A DNA stretch of 48,235 bases from Chromera velia (Eukaryota > Sar > Chromeraceae). The notes under the pieces are model-generated. The model had not been told where the DNA came from. It ran no database searches and worked only from the letters and a program-made list of their open reading frames with translations. Below are positions 23,801 through 33,458 of the stretch, piece after piece. A program made the position numbers and the translations under genes. The stretch lies in the NCBI GenBank assembly GCA_018398765.1, contig JAHBMJ010004619.1, positions 8,150 to 56,384 of the forward strand, written 5' to 3'. Positions within the stretch are counted from its first letter, which is position 1; each line of letters starts with the position of its first letter.

Positions 23801-24076
23801 ATTTCACTCAGCACGTTCTCCTATTTAAAAAAACAGAGAGCCACAGAGAGACAGAACAAAAGCGACCTATCTTTCTGCCGGTGTCCAGAGCGTGAGTTCC
23901 AACGAAGTCTTGTGACAGTCGTGTACCTGGAGTGTGTGTCTCGGCCCCTTTCTTCTTTCCCATGCCCTAGTTGTCTCCCTCTCTCTCTCCGTGTTGCTGT
24001 CCTGGATGCATGCAGTGGACTGACTGATGGGTCGCGCGAGCTGTACGAGGGAATCGACGAGGAAGAAGAAAAATAA
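10456..24076 (+). CDS. Chromodomain-PHD-PINIT-SP-RING protein, putative SUMO E3 ligase (SIZ/PIAS type)
   Basis: Exon model (plus): 10456-10473, 11039-11410, 11933-12007, 12416-12474, 12936-13038, 13925-14525, 14891-15246, 15434-15505, 16023-16088, 16693-16794, 17161-17464, 18039-18127, 18545-18693, 19058-19202, 19845-19936, 20205-20307, 20685-20738, 21022-21164, 21763-21816, 22197-22275, 22511-22588, 23050-23100, 23324-about 23360, 24016-24076. Nearly every junction keeps phase; about 1,090 aa. Order: Gly-rich and acidic N-terminus, chromodomain, Lys/Ser linker, PHD, PINIT, SP-RING, short acidic tail. PHD-PINIT-SP-RING is the plant SIZ1 layout, where the SP-RING recruits SUMO-charged UBC9. 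The SAP domain usual in SIZ/PIAS was not seen; a chromodomain stands at the N-terminus instead. Expected to be nuclear and chromatin-bound. Uncertain points: first exon (an ATG at 11006 is the alternative), a 90-N gap at 18146-18235 that may hide a PINIT exon, and the last donor. Confidence 0.8.
11393..12474 (+). other. Chromodomain of the SUMO ligase gene, split over three exons
   Basis: The domain starts with GVYKVE at the end of exon 2, continues through the 25-codon exon 11933-12007 ending YWVKWK, and finishes with GYSESDNTWEPRANI in exon 12416-12474. This matches the canonical pattern (YxVE ... YLVKWKGY ... NTWEP..N). The three aromatic-cage positions of HP1-type methyl-lysine readers are all present: Tyr of VYKVE, Trp of KWK and Tyr of GYS. 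Exon phases are 0, 0 and 2, and the next exon (12936) restores Glu then SKVEEVKACY. A basic, helical-looking stretch rich in Lys/Arg/Glu follows. Methyl-lysine binding is inferred from the cage only. Confidence 0.88.
13384..13735 (+). repeat. (GAAA)n-rich purine tract
   Basis: About 350 bp of GAAA units, with a 20-odd bp block containing aaggcaggacgg interspersed about four times and a GA run at 13689-13714. It lies in the intron before the Lys/Ser-rich exon. It is the source of long fake Phe/Leu/Ser frames on the minus strand. Confidence 0.9.
13925..15180 (+). other. Lys/Glu-rich and Ser/Ala-repeat linker exons of the SUMO ligase
   Basis: Exon 13925-14525 (601 bp) encodes KAYIDADPGLAEF, then an almost uninterrupted charged region with KKKHGKKKDDKK, a Ser/Asp run, and RDREREQEG. 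Exon 14891-15246 opens with alternating Ser-Ala repeats and an Ala run, then a conserved-looking stretch leading into the PHD finger. These look like a disordered linker with several nuclear-localisation-type clusters and possible SUMO-acceptor lysines. The exon joins with phase 1 at 14525/14891. Confidence 0.75.
15232..16794 (+). other. C4HC3 PHD finger of the SUMO ligase, over four exons
   Basis: Zinc ligands in order: CIC (end of exon 14891-15246), CLTC and HADC (exon 16023-16088), and CPTC (exon 16693-16794). Exon 15434-15505 supplies the loop between the first and second pairs. This gives the full Cys4-His-Cys3 set. The residues after the last pair, RIFET|DPLSLV, match the CR...DPF continuation typical of plant SIZ1 PHD fingers, which ties it to this family and not to a generic PHD protein. 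All four junctions are phase 0. In plant SIZ1 the PHD binds methylated histone H3 and helps orient E2 or substrate. Binding specificity here is unknown; the conserved Trp of many H3K4me readers appears to be replaced by Lys/Ala before the His. Confidence 0.8.
17072..17190 (+). repeat. 40-bp direct duplication across a 3' splice site
   Basis: 17072-17111 and 17151-17190 are 39/40 identical and offset by 79 bp. Each copy carries attcctgcag followed by the first 30 bp of the PINIT-region exon (GACCCTTTGAGTCT...). The downstream copy is in frame with the rest of the exon (DPLSLVTEVF). The upstream acceptor shifts the frame, because 79 is not a multiple of 3. Confidence 0.9.
18146..18235. other. 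Assembly gap (90 N)
   Basis: A run of 90 N followed by a G homopolymer lies inside the SUMO ligase gene, just after the donor of exon 18039-18127. Single N bases also interrupt G runs at 6807 and 20831. The gap could hide a PINIT exon. Confidence 0.99.
19171..19299 (+). repeat. Direct duplication across a 5' splice site
   Basis: 19171-19213 and 19258-19299 are diverged copies of an exon end plus its donor (ctgaggtgga...agcttcggg, then tccgtttttttt). The first encodes VEIRCTSFG and the second VDVRCSSFG. The first has four G before tccg and the second has three, so the two donors leave different phases. Confidence 0.8.
21022..22588 (+). other. SP-RING (MIZ) zinc-binding domain of the SUMO ligase
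   Basis: Exons 21022-21164, 21763-21816, 22197-22275 and 22511-22588 give ICIRENLKLKD...RTPVRTFKCK, HVNCFDLHSFIAVGKG, a VWQQ segment, then SRLQCPVCHIK and VRDLSELFVDSFVMEIL. The Cys-x-His-x2-Cys-Phe-Asp-Leu and Cys-Pro-Val-Cys motifs are the SP-RING zinc site of PIAS, SIZ and MMS21 SUMO ligases. The hydrophobic helix after CPVC matches the DGLFMEIL/VDPYFNRI element that follows SP-RINGs. The segment after it, EREIGVLLKP (22511-22588 into 23050-23100), parallels the SIZ1 EVTEIEVKPDGSW strand. All zinc ligands are present, so the domain should be functional. Confidence 0.88.
23355..23597 (+). repeat. (GTCA)n array at the 5' end of the last intron
   Basis: About 240 bp of gtcagtcag units with gagc interruptions begin directly at the exon end ...CACATGAATG. 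Every gtcagt in the array resembles the donors used elsewhere in this gene, so the exact splice site cannot be fixed by eye. Using the first donor (phase 1) ends the protein after four more bases (Val-Asp-stop). Using a phase-2 donor inside the array joins to the acidic tail ending DEEEEK at 24076. Confidence 0.8.
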
Positions 24077-25309
24077 GAAAAGGAAAGAAAAGGAAACAGC
24101 ATGATGAGTGGCAGGGAATGAGGAAGGGGGGATCGAGAGTTTTCCTCTTTTTTTTGCAGACAGAAGGAGGGAGGGAGGGAGGGAGGGAGGGAGACGGAAA
24201 AGGAGGAGAGACACTCGAGTGAGACAGGCAATGCTCTTCCATCTTCCTTCCTTCCTGCCTTCTTTCCTTTTCTTTGTCTCTCTCTTTTTCTTCTTCTTCT
24301 GAACCGTGTGCCACCACCGAGAGAAGGAAGGCAAGAAGGGAAACACCGACAGGAGGGGACAGAGAGTGAGGAGAAAATGTACAAATATTATCTGGACAGA
24401 CAGACAGACACACAGGTGGAGTGAGAGGCCGGTCAGCTTTTTGTATTAATGAACACAGCAACCCCGGTCCTCGTTTTTTCTCTCTTCTCTGTTGTGGGTC
24501 TGCCAAGATGTCCTCATCTCATCTCTCCTGATGGCTCTCTGTCTGTCTGTCTGTGCATAGATTGTCTCTGGATGGGTGAAGGGGGAATGCATGGGAGAAG
24601 TGTTTGCTTCGTTCTGCGTGAGCGTGGAAATGGAAAGGGCTGACGGAAATGCTGGAGGCACCTTCTTGGATCATTGACCTTTCCCTGTTGCAAACTTTCC
24701 CTCTGGTAGCATGGAACAAAGCAACGATGGATGCGCGGCTAAGTTGGAACTTGGAAGAGGGGTTGTCTGAATGTATATCTCAATGTATCTCTCACACTGT
24801 AAGCGATGGACTTGTTCTCTGCACCGTCTTACTTGTACTGCATGTCTGTCATTGATCGAGTGACTGAATGAACACGGACAGTCCATGGTGTAGCATCGAT
24901 GTCTAGATCGATGTATGTATCGATGCCCTATTTAATTCTAGATTTACTTGTTCTCGGTCCTGCATGCATGGTCTTTCTCAGCCTGTGTCAGTCGCAACTT
25001 ATTAGATTCAACCACATGGAAACCGCTTCAAGCTGCATGATGCATCGCAAGAATGTATATTGTTCCGATAAAGCTTTCGACTTGATCGATCATATATGCC
25101 AAGAATGGAGCCAGTTATATGTATATACATTTATAAATGTCACTAGAAATGTCATCAATAAAAAAAAAGGTTGTACTTCAATTAAGGTACAAAGCCTATA
25201 CGGTATACTGCGGTACTTGGCAGGGGTCGAGGCCGAAAAAATATTTAGTAAAATACGGAAAATACTAGGAAACTAGCTAGGAAAATATCATAATAGTAGT
25301 AGTATAATA
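24077..25309. other. Intergenic, 3' flank of the SUMO ligase gene
   Basis: Contains GGAG and TTCC repeats (24160-24300), then progressively AT-richer sequence with ATCGAT-type palindromes (24890-24925). Presumably holds the 3' UTR and poly(A) site. No gene, RNA or domain was seen. Confidence 0.6.
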
Positions 25310-26620
25310 TTTATGAATTTTAATATTAGTGATTAGTGATTTTTGATTTTTTGATTTGATGATTGATTTTGGTAGAGCACTGTCACCGTTCTACCAGAAG
25401 TCGCCCCTGCGAACAGCAAAGATGCGCCCCATTGCTGAGGCTTCAGACCGCACCCCGCAGCCTGCCTGAGGTTTCCCCCAGACCGTCAACGACCAACATT
25501 CTTCAAGTTTGTTCACTTTGTATGCTCTGGGTTGGTAGCTGATTGCTAGAGCCGAATCCAAAGATCGATCCAATTGCAGATGACGCTAGGACACCTCTAC
25601 TTTCTACGTACGCTTTTTCAATCTTTTCTTTCACCTTCCTCTTTCCCTGTCTTCCAATTCTTCTTCCTTCTTCCATTCGATCGAGTATTGTTTTGTATTC
25701 TTTTCTTCTTTCTTCCCCCTCTCTTTTCCTCTTTGTGATAGCTTCATGCCTCTGCGCTAACACCGTCTCTGCGCTAACACCGTCTCATCTAATAGGCTGC
25801 CTGCCCCATACCTTCCCGGACTTTCCTCAAACACTCGTCTCCTGAATGCCGCCTTCCCTAAAAACTCATGCACCGCTGCGTATCCTTCGTTCAGCAGGAA
25901 TGCAAATTATGCAAAGAGAGCGTGTGTGTCTTGAATGTTTTCTTCCTGCCTACTGTTTTTCCTTTCCTTGCATATCTCTCTTACCCTGTCTTCTCTCTTT
26001 TCATTCCAGCTCTTCTTCAGTTTTCTAAGCATTTCGGCTCTTTCTTTATCAAAGATGGGACACTCTGTTATGACATGCACTTCGTCTTCTAACACTTCTG
26101 CCTCCACCCATCCTCTGCAGAACTGACACACTCTCTCTTCCAACGGTACTCTTTGTCCTCCCCTTTTTGGAATTCTTCCTCATGTTACAGCAAACGCCCT
26201 GTCTCCCACTTGGCTTGCTGCCCTCCTCTTATGCTCACTTCTAGGCGCTACTCTTCTGTAATAAAAAGAAACCCACCCCAGTCTCTTTTTTTTATTCTCA
26301 ATTCCATCCAGGCCGTCTGTCTTTCTTCCACCGTGTCTTCAAAGAGAGAGAGATGCAATCAAAAGCAGCAAATTGAATCTGTTTCTATTTGTCTGTCTGC
26401 GGTAGATTTTTGCCATGTGTACTCCCCCTATTCTCTTTGTTTCTCTCTCGTCTCTCTGTTTCATTCCTCTATCTATCCTCCATTTGAACATCACCCTCTT
26501 TTTCTTCTTCATCTCTCCCTCCTTTCTGCTTACTATCCATCTTTCCATCCTGTCTACTTTTTCATTCACCACGTGTATTCCAATCTCTTCTTTTCACCCC
26601 GCTTAGACGTCGGCTAAAGA
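25310..26620 (-). mobile_element. 3' fragment of a non-LTR (LINE) retrotransposon
   Basis: On the minus strand a broken reading frame runs through 26572-26339 (RMERWIVSRK...HMAKIYRRQ), 26143-25907 and 25763-25503. The middle part has RVCQFCRG...VHVITECPIFDKER, the C-x2-C...H-x4-C knuckle that follows the reverse transcriptase in many LINEs. The RT itself is missing, as in 5'-truncated copies. A non-coding 3' end follows (25470-25370) and finishes with cactaatcact-type short repeats near 25330. The same 3' end occurs in the plus-strand copy at 42505-43824, showing one family. Frameshifts separate the pieces, so it is dead. Confidence 0.72.
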
Positions 26621-27720
26621 AAAAAAAAAAAGATCCCCCAAAATCCTTTATTTTTTTTCTTTTTCGGCCAAACAACTGTTGTTTAAGTGTTGTTAATGAT
26701 TGTTAATTAAAGTTTTTGTTATACATGCCACGTCCCCGTATATGAGGGGCGGATCTAGCCTAGTCTGTCAAAAGGTTCCGGTTCGTTCCGTCTGTTCTGA
26801 ATCTAGAAACACTGCTTATTGATCACTTTTACTGCGGGTTATTTCTCAAGCACGGTAGAGTGGGACTCGGAGAATAACGAAAAGAGGGGAGAGGCAGGGC
26901 AAAAACTTTCTAAAAGTTTGTCCCCTTGACAAAGGCTACCCTTTGACGTTGTTAATGTGTTGCGCAACTGTTGTTAAGTGTTGTTCAGGGTAAAAAAAGT
27001 TTTTTTTTTTAAAAAAAAGATCTCCTTGGATCACTTATTTTTTTTCTTTTTTTTTTTCTTTAATTAGCTGACACCTAGCGCCCCGCCTGTTATGAACCAC
27101 CCTGGTTTATACCTAACGTCTGGCTTATGTATGCTTGTATACGTCGCGGGTTAGCCTCGTCCCTTACGGTGCATTGCCAACTAGTGCGCCGCCCCTGCAG
27201 TGCCTGTCAGTCGGCCCCGGATGGCATGCATGCAGGCCTATCGCATTCATTGGTATGCAGCGACTGATTGATCGATGTGTATCCTCACACTCAAAGACTG
27301 TGATCGTTGTCTTTGAGACTTTGTCTAGTGATTGTGCTTAGTACTGGATTGACACTCCTCCTGACTGATAGTGTCCAGCCTACGTGAATCTGTCAGCTAA
27401 GCCCACTAGTCGATCCTCCACCTAAATGGTTCTTATCACCGCCAGCTTTTCTCATAAAAAGAGGTGAAGCCCTCTGTCTGTATACAGCGTCTCTGTACAC
27501 CTTTTCAGGTTGAGAAAGAAATTCAATGGATAAAGTTCTGTCTTCCTGCCCCGCCTTCACTCATCTCATCTCATTCTACATAAAAATAAGTAAAACAAAC
27601 TGATAAAAGAAATTAACTTAAAAAGCAAATTTGACTTAATACATTTATTTCAAACTATATAGGCTAGAAACTAAGTTTTAAATCGTTTCTAGAATCGTTT
27701 GCTATATTTTATTTTTTTCA
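26621..27720. other. AT-rich intergenic spacer
   Basis: No gene seen. Two related blocks, about 26612-26720 and 26940-27062, share a poly-A/aaagatc...cttattttttttc sequence and nearby ctgttgtt(t)aagtgttgtt motifs, so a local duplication is likely. No tRNA cloverleaf was recognised, though none can be excluded by eye. Confidence 0.45.
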
Positions 27721-28215
27721 CACAGTGTACATAGGAGTAAGAAAAATAAGACGGTTAGCGGCCGCCTGGTTACCAATTTTGTGGTTACGGTAGTACTGTT
27801 TCAATGGTAGTGGTAGTAGCTAAAAACAGGCAGATTTGGCCATATTCTGAGTCAAATTTAACCCACAAAACTAATTTTTAACTAGTAACAATCATATTTT
27901 TGGCATTTATTAAAAGTTTATTCTAGGAAAATTCAATGTTCATCATTTTATGACTGAAGTCTAACTAGTATATCACTTTGTATAGCATATATTATTTGAG
28001 TATGATCATTTCAGGGCTTTAAACTGGTAATGAGTTAAGTAGTCAGGCTTCAAAATAGGTTTAGCAACTATTTTTACCAAAGTTTTTCCTTGAACTACCA
28101 TGGTAGTGGTACACGCCTTCAAGTCCACCAGCCGGTTACCATCTTACGGTTACCAAACTGACGGTAACTCGCTACTGGCTAAAAGAGGCCGCTAGTAACT
28201 CCTAACCATACTGTG
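27721..28215. mobile_element. Possible non-autonomous DNA transposon (MITE) with inverted ends
   Basis: The left end reads cacagtgtacataggagt then ttagcggcc. The right end, reverse-complemented, reads cacagtatggttaggagt then ctagcggcc. Internally, ggttacc and ggtagtggta motifs also occur toward both ends. About 495 bp, AT-rich, no coding frame. Size and CACAGT-like ends would suit a hAT-type MITE, but I found no clear 8-bp target duplication. Confidence 0.4.
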
Positions 28216-29011
28216 TAACACAGTGACTATGCTAGTTGTTGAGTTGCAATCACAATCATAAACATGTTTAACAATCTGGTCGGGCTCTAGGCCGGGTTTC
28301 ACGGCTTATATATGGGCGATCGATTGCTAGATCGATTGATTGATCCTAGGATTGATCGATCAAACGCTCGCTAACGAGACCTTGCGAATGTACTGGCAGG
28401 CCGATGCGGTCCAAAGATATTTTTGACTTCGTTTGAACAATAGTTTCTGACTCTGAAATGCACGACGAAGGCAACAGAAATCCCCGAGCTGAGCAGGGCC
28501 CCCCATCAGGCAGACAGACGTGCTCTCACCCTTTTCTTGTGAGGGAACTCAACCAACGGAGTAGAGACGTTCAGTCGGGGGGCGTGAGAGCTGTGTAGAT
28601 TCTCTTCTTTCTTTCTTCTGACCAAATAACCCTCAGGAGGTCGGCTGAAGAATGCAGTGGGGCGTCTTCGTTTTTCAACTCTTTTTTTCCGTATCCCTGC
28701 ACCATCTTTTGTTGGCTACCTCCTCGTCTCTTTCCTGCTGGGGATTCTGACCCGGTCTGTCTGTCTGTCCTGCCTTCTCTAGCTCGGTCAGGTCACTTCG
28801 TCTGCGCACCCAAAGCACCTCCGGGCGGCGGGCTGTCCGCCTGCACGGACGCATAGACATGCACATGGACACACAGAGAGAAGGGTGGGCGAGGAGGGGA
28901 GGGAGGGCGATCGCATTTGTCCCTTATGTGAAAGAGCCCTGAAAGAAATAGTCCTCGTACAGGCGAGAAACCATCAGAGTGCACCACTCCAGAGGAAAAC
29001 CACCAGAGAGC
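28216..29011. other. Intergenic, 3' flank of the TBCCD1-like gene
   Basis: Contains GATCGATT palindromic repeats (28318-28365) and then mixed sequence with no frame I can assign. Ends at the proposed stop of the minus-strand TBCCD1-like gene. Confidence 0.5.
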
Positions 29012-29672
29012 TCAGTGCTTTCGACCATCACCCTGCCCATCGGACATTCCCTCACTCTGTAAATTAAGAGTAAATCAAAACTTCTCTTCATCTGTGAAAG
29101 GAGGAGAGGAACGAGACACAAAGCAATACAGACGGGTAGATGAATCGAGATAAGCCGAGGATATCTTACCTACACTTTTTCTTTCCTCTCGGGCTTCAAG
29201 ACTGAAGGAAAGCAAGCAGACAACCAGGCAGAACGCAAGCAGACACTACTGGACAGACAAAAAGACCAACAGACCGCTTCCATTCGGATGAGATCCAAAA
29301 GAAGCCGGTGACGTCCCTTCTCGTGGAGCCATTCTCTGCAGTCAGGCAGGCAGGCAGTCAGGCAATCAAAGAGACATGAAACGAGGGATCTGTCAGGCCC
29401 CGCAACACACGTATATACTGCCGAGAGAGACACACACAGAGAGAGAAAGATTCCTTACTTCCTTTTCCGCCTTCCCTCCCTCCCTCCCCCCCCCTTCACG
29501 GGCCCACAGACCTGTATCTTGCAAGAATCAGCCGCCGGATTCTCTCCGCCATTTCTGCAGACTCGCCCCCTGCCCCCGACTCCATCGCCCGCAGCTCCCG
29601 GCTGTAGTCTTCATTCTGCTTTCACTCAATCACTCACACCCACACACACCCACACCCACACACACACACAGA

Positions 29673-29720
<48 letters not shown>

Positions 29721-29733
29721 CAAACACACGCAC

Positions 29734-29798
<65 letters not shown>

Positions 29799-32391
29799 TA
29801 CTCTTTGCCGCCCCTCATTTTCCTCTTGCGCACACGAACAGAGGCACCCCAAAATACGCAGGCACGCCGAGAGAGACAGAACGGGAAAACATCAGTACAC
29901 AGTGCCAGTGAAATGAGAGCCTTGCATGATCCACCGAGAGACAGTCTGTTTGCGTGACAAAATCAAGTCAGATCAAAAGTCTTTCAGAAAGAATCGATCA
30001 AATAGAGCTCTACTGCATTACGCAGCTCATGCAACAAGCCAGCAAGCAAGCAAGAAAGAAAGCAGAAGAAAAGAAAAGAAAAGAAAAGAAAAGGACGACT
30101 CGACAAAAGCACACCCACCCCCTGGAGTGTCTCCTCCAACGCCTCTCTGTAGACGTCCGGCAGTACCAACGACGGTTTCTTCCCCTTCCCCCCCCCTTCC
30201 TTCTGGCTCTTCTCAGACGACCCCGCAGCTGCAGAGGAGGAAGGCGCTGAGGTGGTGGAAGAGGAAGAGGATGAGTCCATTCCTGGCAGGGGGAGATCCC
30301 ACCCGGCAGCGAATTCTCTTTCCGGGACCACCAGGGGCTGCAAGCAAACACAGCACACCAACAAATCACACACACACATGCAGAGAGAGAAGAGACGGAT
30401 ATCAACTGAAAGCACTCCTGCCTCCAGACAGAAACACTGCCCACAAAGCGCGCGAAAGGAGCAAGAGATGTGCGATGAGGGAAAGACAGGTCTTCGTAGA
30501 ATCTCCTCTAGGCCACTGACCGCAAATTGTCGTGGGTGCACAAAATGGAAGGACAATGACAGGGCGTCCCCGCCCTTCCCCCCTCCCCCTCCGCCAAGAG
30601 AGGAGAGGGCGTCCCCAGAGTTTCCGCCTCCAGTGCCCGGCACGGGGGAAAGGGGAATGGCGCCGCCACCAAGCTCCCCTCCGGGACCCACCAGGGAGGG
30701 GGACACACCCGTTGGAGACCCACTGGGGCGCGCCACCGCCTTGTCTGAGGTCGGACTAGCCCGCAACGATCCGACACTTGTGGGTGTCTTCAATCCCGCT
30801 GCGGTGCTGCCTGCCGCGTTACTTCCTCCCGTTGTTCCCTTCCCTTCTGCCCCCCCCTCTGTGAGGGCCTGGAGGGTGCAGCAAATGGGGTTGGCCCAAG
30901 AGTCGACTTGGTCCTCTGACAACCTGATGGGTTGATCAGGGGGGGGGAATCATTGAGTGATTCAGTGAGTGGTGAAGTGAAGCGTTCAAACAGAGAGGAA
31001 TGCGGAGATCCGACGCTTGCAGCTGTATTCACACACTCTCACGCCAATCCACGGTGATAGCATCTCACGTAGAGGACCAGAAAGACGAAAATAAAGGAAC
31101 AGAACAGACAGGAAGAGGAAGAGGGAGGGAGACTGACGTCATGCCGGCCTCCTCCAGAATCGAGTCCAGCTCCGAATAGATCGCTGCATCCGTCCATAAA
31201 TACGTCAACCCATCCATCCGCACACACAATATGCATACATCTTCAAAGTATTTACGTACAGTGTCTGTGTTCAACGATCTTATATCCAGAGATCATGCAA
31301 GCTGGGCAAAGGGATCGACCGAGACAAACTTCTTGCACCTGTCTTGTGGGTGCCTCTGTCCTTTTCTTTGCCTCGCAGTGTTTTTGTCGCTATTTATTCA
31401 CCCTGACTGCTTCGCCCCCGCTCCAAATTCTTTCCACGCGGTCCGACGTCTCAGAAAGAAACAGATTTGGAGTCTGAATACGAATCTGCCACCCCTCCTT
31501 CCTTTCTCTCGCCACTACTCCTGTGTCCGCGATTTGCCTTCTTTCCTTCCTTGTCCCTCTGTCTCCTGATGTCTCCAAACTCCAGAGGTCTTCTGCTGGG
31601 GCCCTTCAACGTTCGGGTGGTCTGGTGGGTATCTTGTACATAGCCAGCAACTCAGCAATGCACTGATCAAACAAACTACATATATCCACACACACACCCA
31701 CCAGACCAACCGACCAACCGACCGTTGAAAGGCCCCAGCAGAAGACCTCTCGAGTCGCCTGCCAGCACTGGTCTCCGTCTGCACGCACGAACGAACGAAC
31801 GATAAGAAGAGAGGAAGGAGGAGACAGGAACGGAGTGAACAACAATTCAGGACCCACACCGGCAGCCCGCATGAAGGGAAGTTCTCCCTTGCGCAACAAG
31901 TGAGTAGAGCAAGCAAACAAACCAGGAGCAAAGCCAGAGCCAAGAAGAAGTCAGTATGGAAGGAAATTTTTCCTACAAAAAACCTCTCTTCTTTTCTTTC
32001 CATCTGCGTGTAAGTCAGTCAGTCTTCGGACACGCAGCCGAACGAACGTCAAAGATTTTCTCTCTCATACACCCCCCCCGCAGCCGCTGTGAAAGAGAGA
32101 CCTATTCTGCCCATCAGCTGACAGAAAGAACTCTGGAAGGAACTCAAACCCCCACCACCCAAAACAGGTGCAGGCGGCCGGACACGCAGACAGACAGACA
32201 GACAGACAGACCTGCTGTGGAGGAGCCCCACAGAGTCCACAGAGTTCTCGAACTTCACACACCCGGCCACAGCCACCAGACGCACCCCCTCACAGTTCAC
32301 CACAGAGGCCTGCCCCCCCACAGCAGCCACAAAGATGGTGCAGTGCCGGCAAGCAGCCACGTGGACGTGTGCAACTCTGCAAACACACACG

Positions 32392-32423
<32 letters not shown>

Positions 32424-33393
32424 CACACACATAGACATAAGGAGGAGAAGATAGACACCCAATTTGTTTCAACGTTCTGTACAAGTCAGAAGAGATTCAG
32501 CACTCGGCCCGCACAAGAGACGGGCAACACAAAAAAGGGTAGACGGGACCGCTTCCGCCAATAAGAAGAAAAAGAGACGCAGCCAGAGACCAAAAAGTTG
32601 CACAGACATCCACATTCGCTTACTGCCTGCAACGAATGGGGCATGCAGGGGGATGGACGGACGGGAACAGCAGAACCTGAGGGGGGGCACAATTCAAGGG
32701 CATCTTTGGTTCCTCTTCTCTGCCTCCCTAGTGTGTGTTTTTCGCTCCGTCACGTAAATGCTTCACCGACTCACTTGCAGCAGATGTACAAAGTGCTCTC
32801 CGAGCAGTTGACCACCGACAGCTCAGGCCTGCCCTCCATCTGTTTGGCTGTGCGGAAGACGGTCGTCCTGCTCAGCCCAGAAATCAACGCGGCGCTGCTG
32901 CTCCTCTGCACGGATGGGGGGGGGATGGGTGGATGATTGGCGGGCGTTGGTTGTGTTTTGTCTTCCTTCTGAAATCGCTCGGCATGCGCGGGCACCGTTG
33001 CTCCTCTCAATAAATAAGTGGGGGCGAAGGAGCCAGTATGAATCCCTTCTCCCCCCCATTCCTGCCTGCTGACATAAAGGACTGCCTGCCTGCCCGCCTG
33101 ACTGACTGACTGACCGCGTTGTTCTGAGAGAAGAAGTTAGGCCTCGGGTCCGAGGGCGAAGGAGACGGGTAGAGCGCGTCGTTCCACACCAGCCCCCCCT
33201 CTATCCACTTCCTCAGAGTCCCCCTGCGTGCCCCCCCCGTCTCCTTCGACTCTGTGTGGAGGAACGAGAGAGAACCCCCCTCCCGGGTGAAACTCGCCCC
33301 TCTGCATACGGGGACAGAAGGACAGACACAGACAAGCACACACTAACAGATTAAAGCACACGCACACTCACTCACACAGTCACTCACACAAGC

Positions 33394-33458
<65 letters not shown>

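Noticed and set aside
29170-29275. Extension of the TBCCD1-like C-terminus to a stop at 29170
   Set aside because: The extra residues are Cys/Ser/Leu-rich intron-like sequence. A gtctgt donor at 29274 with a phase-matched terminal exon (29056-29012) fits better, but the extension cannot be excluded.
29634-29852. Cys/Val-rich frames
   Set aside because: They are translations of CA/GT microsatellites.
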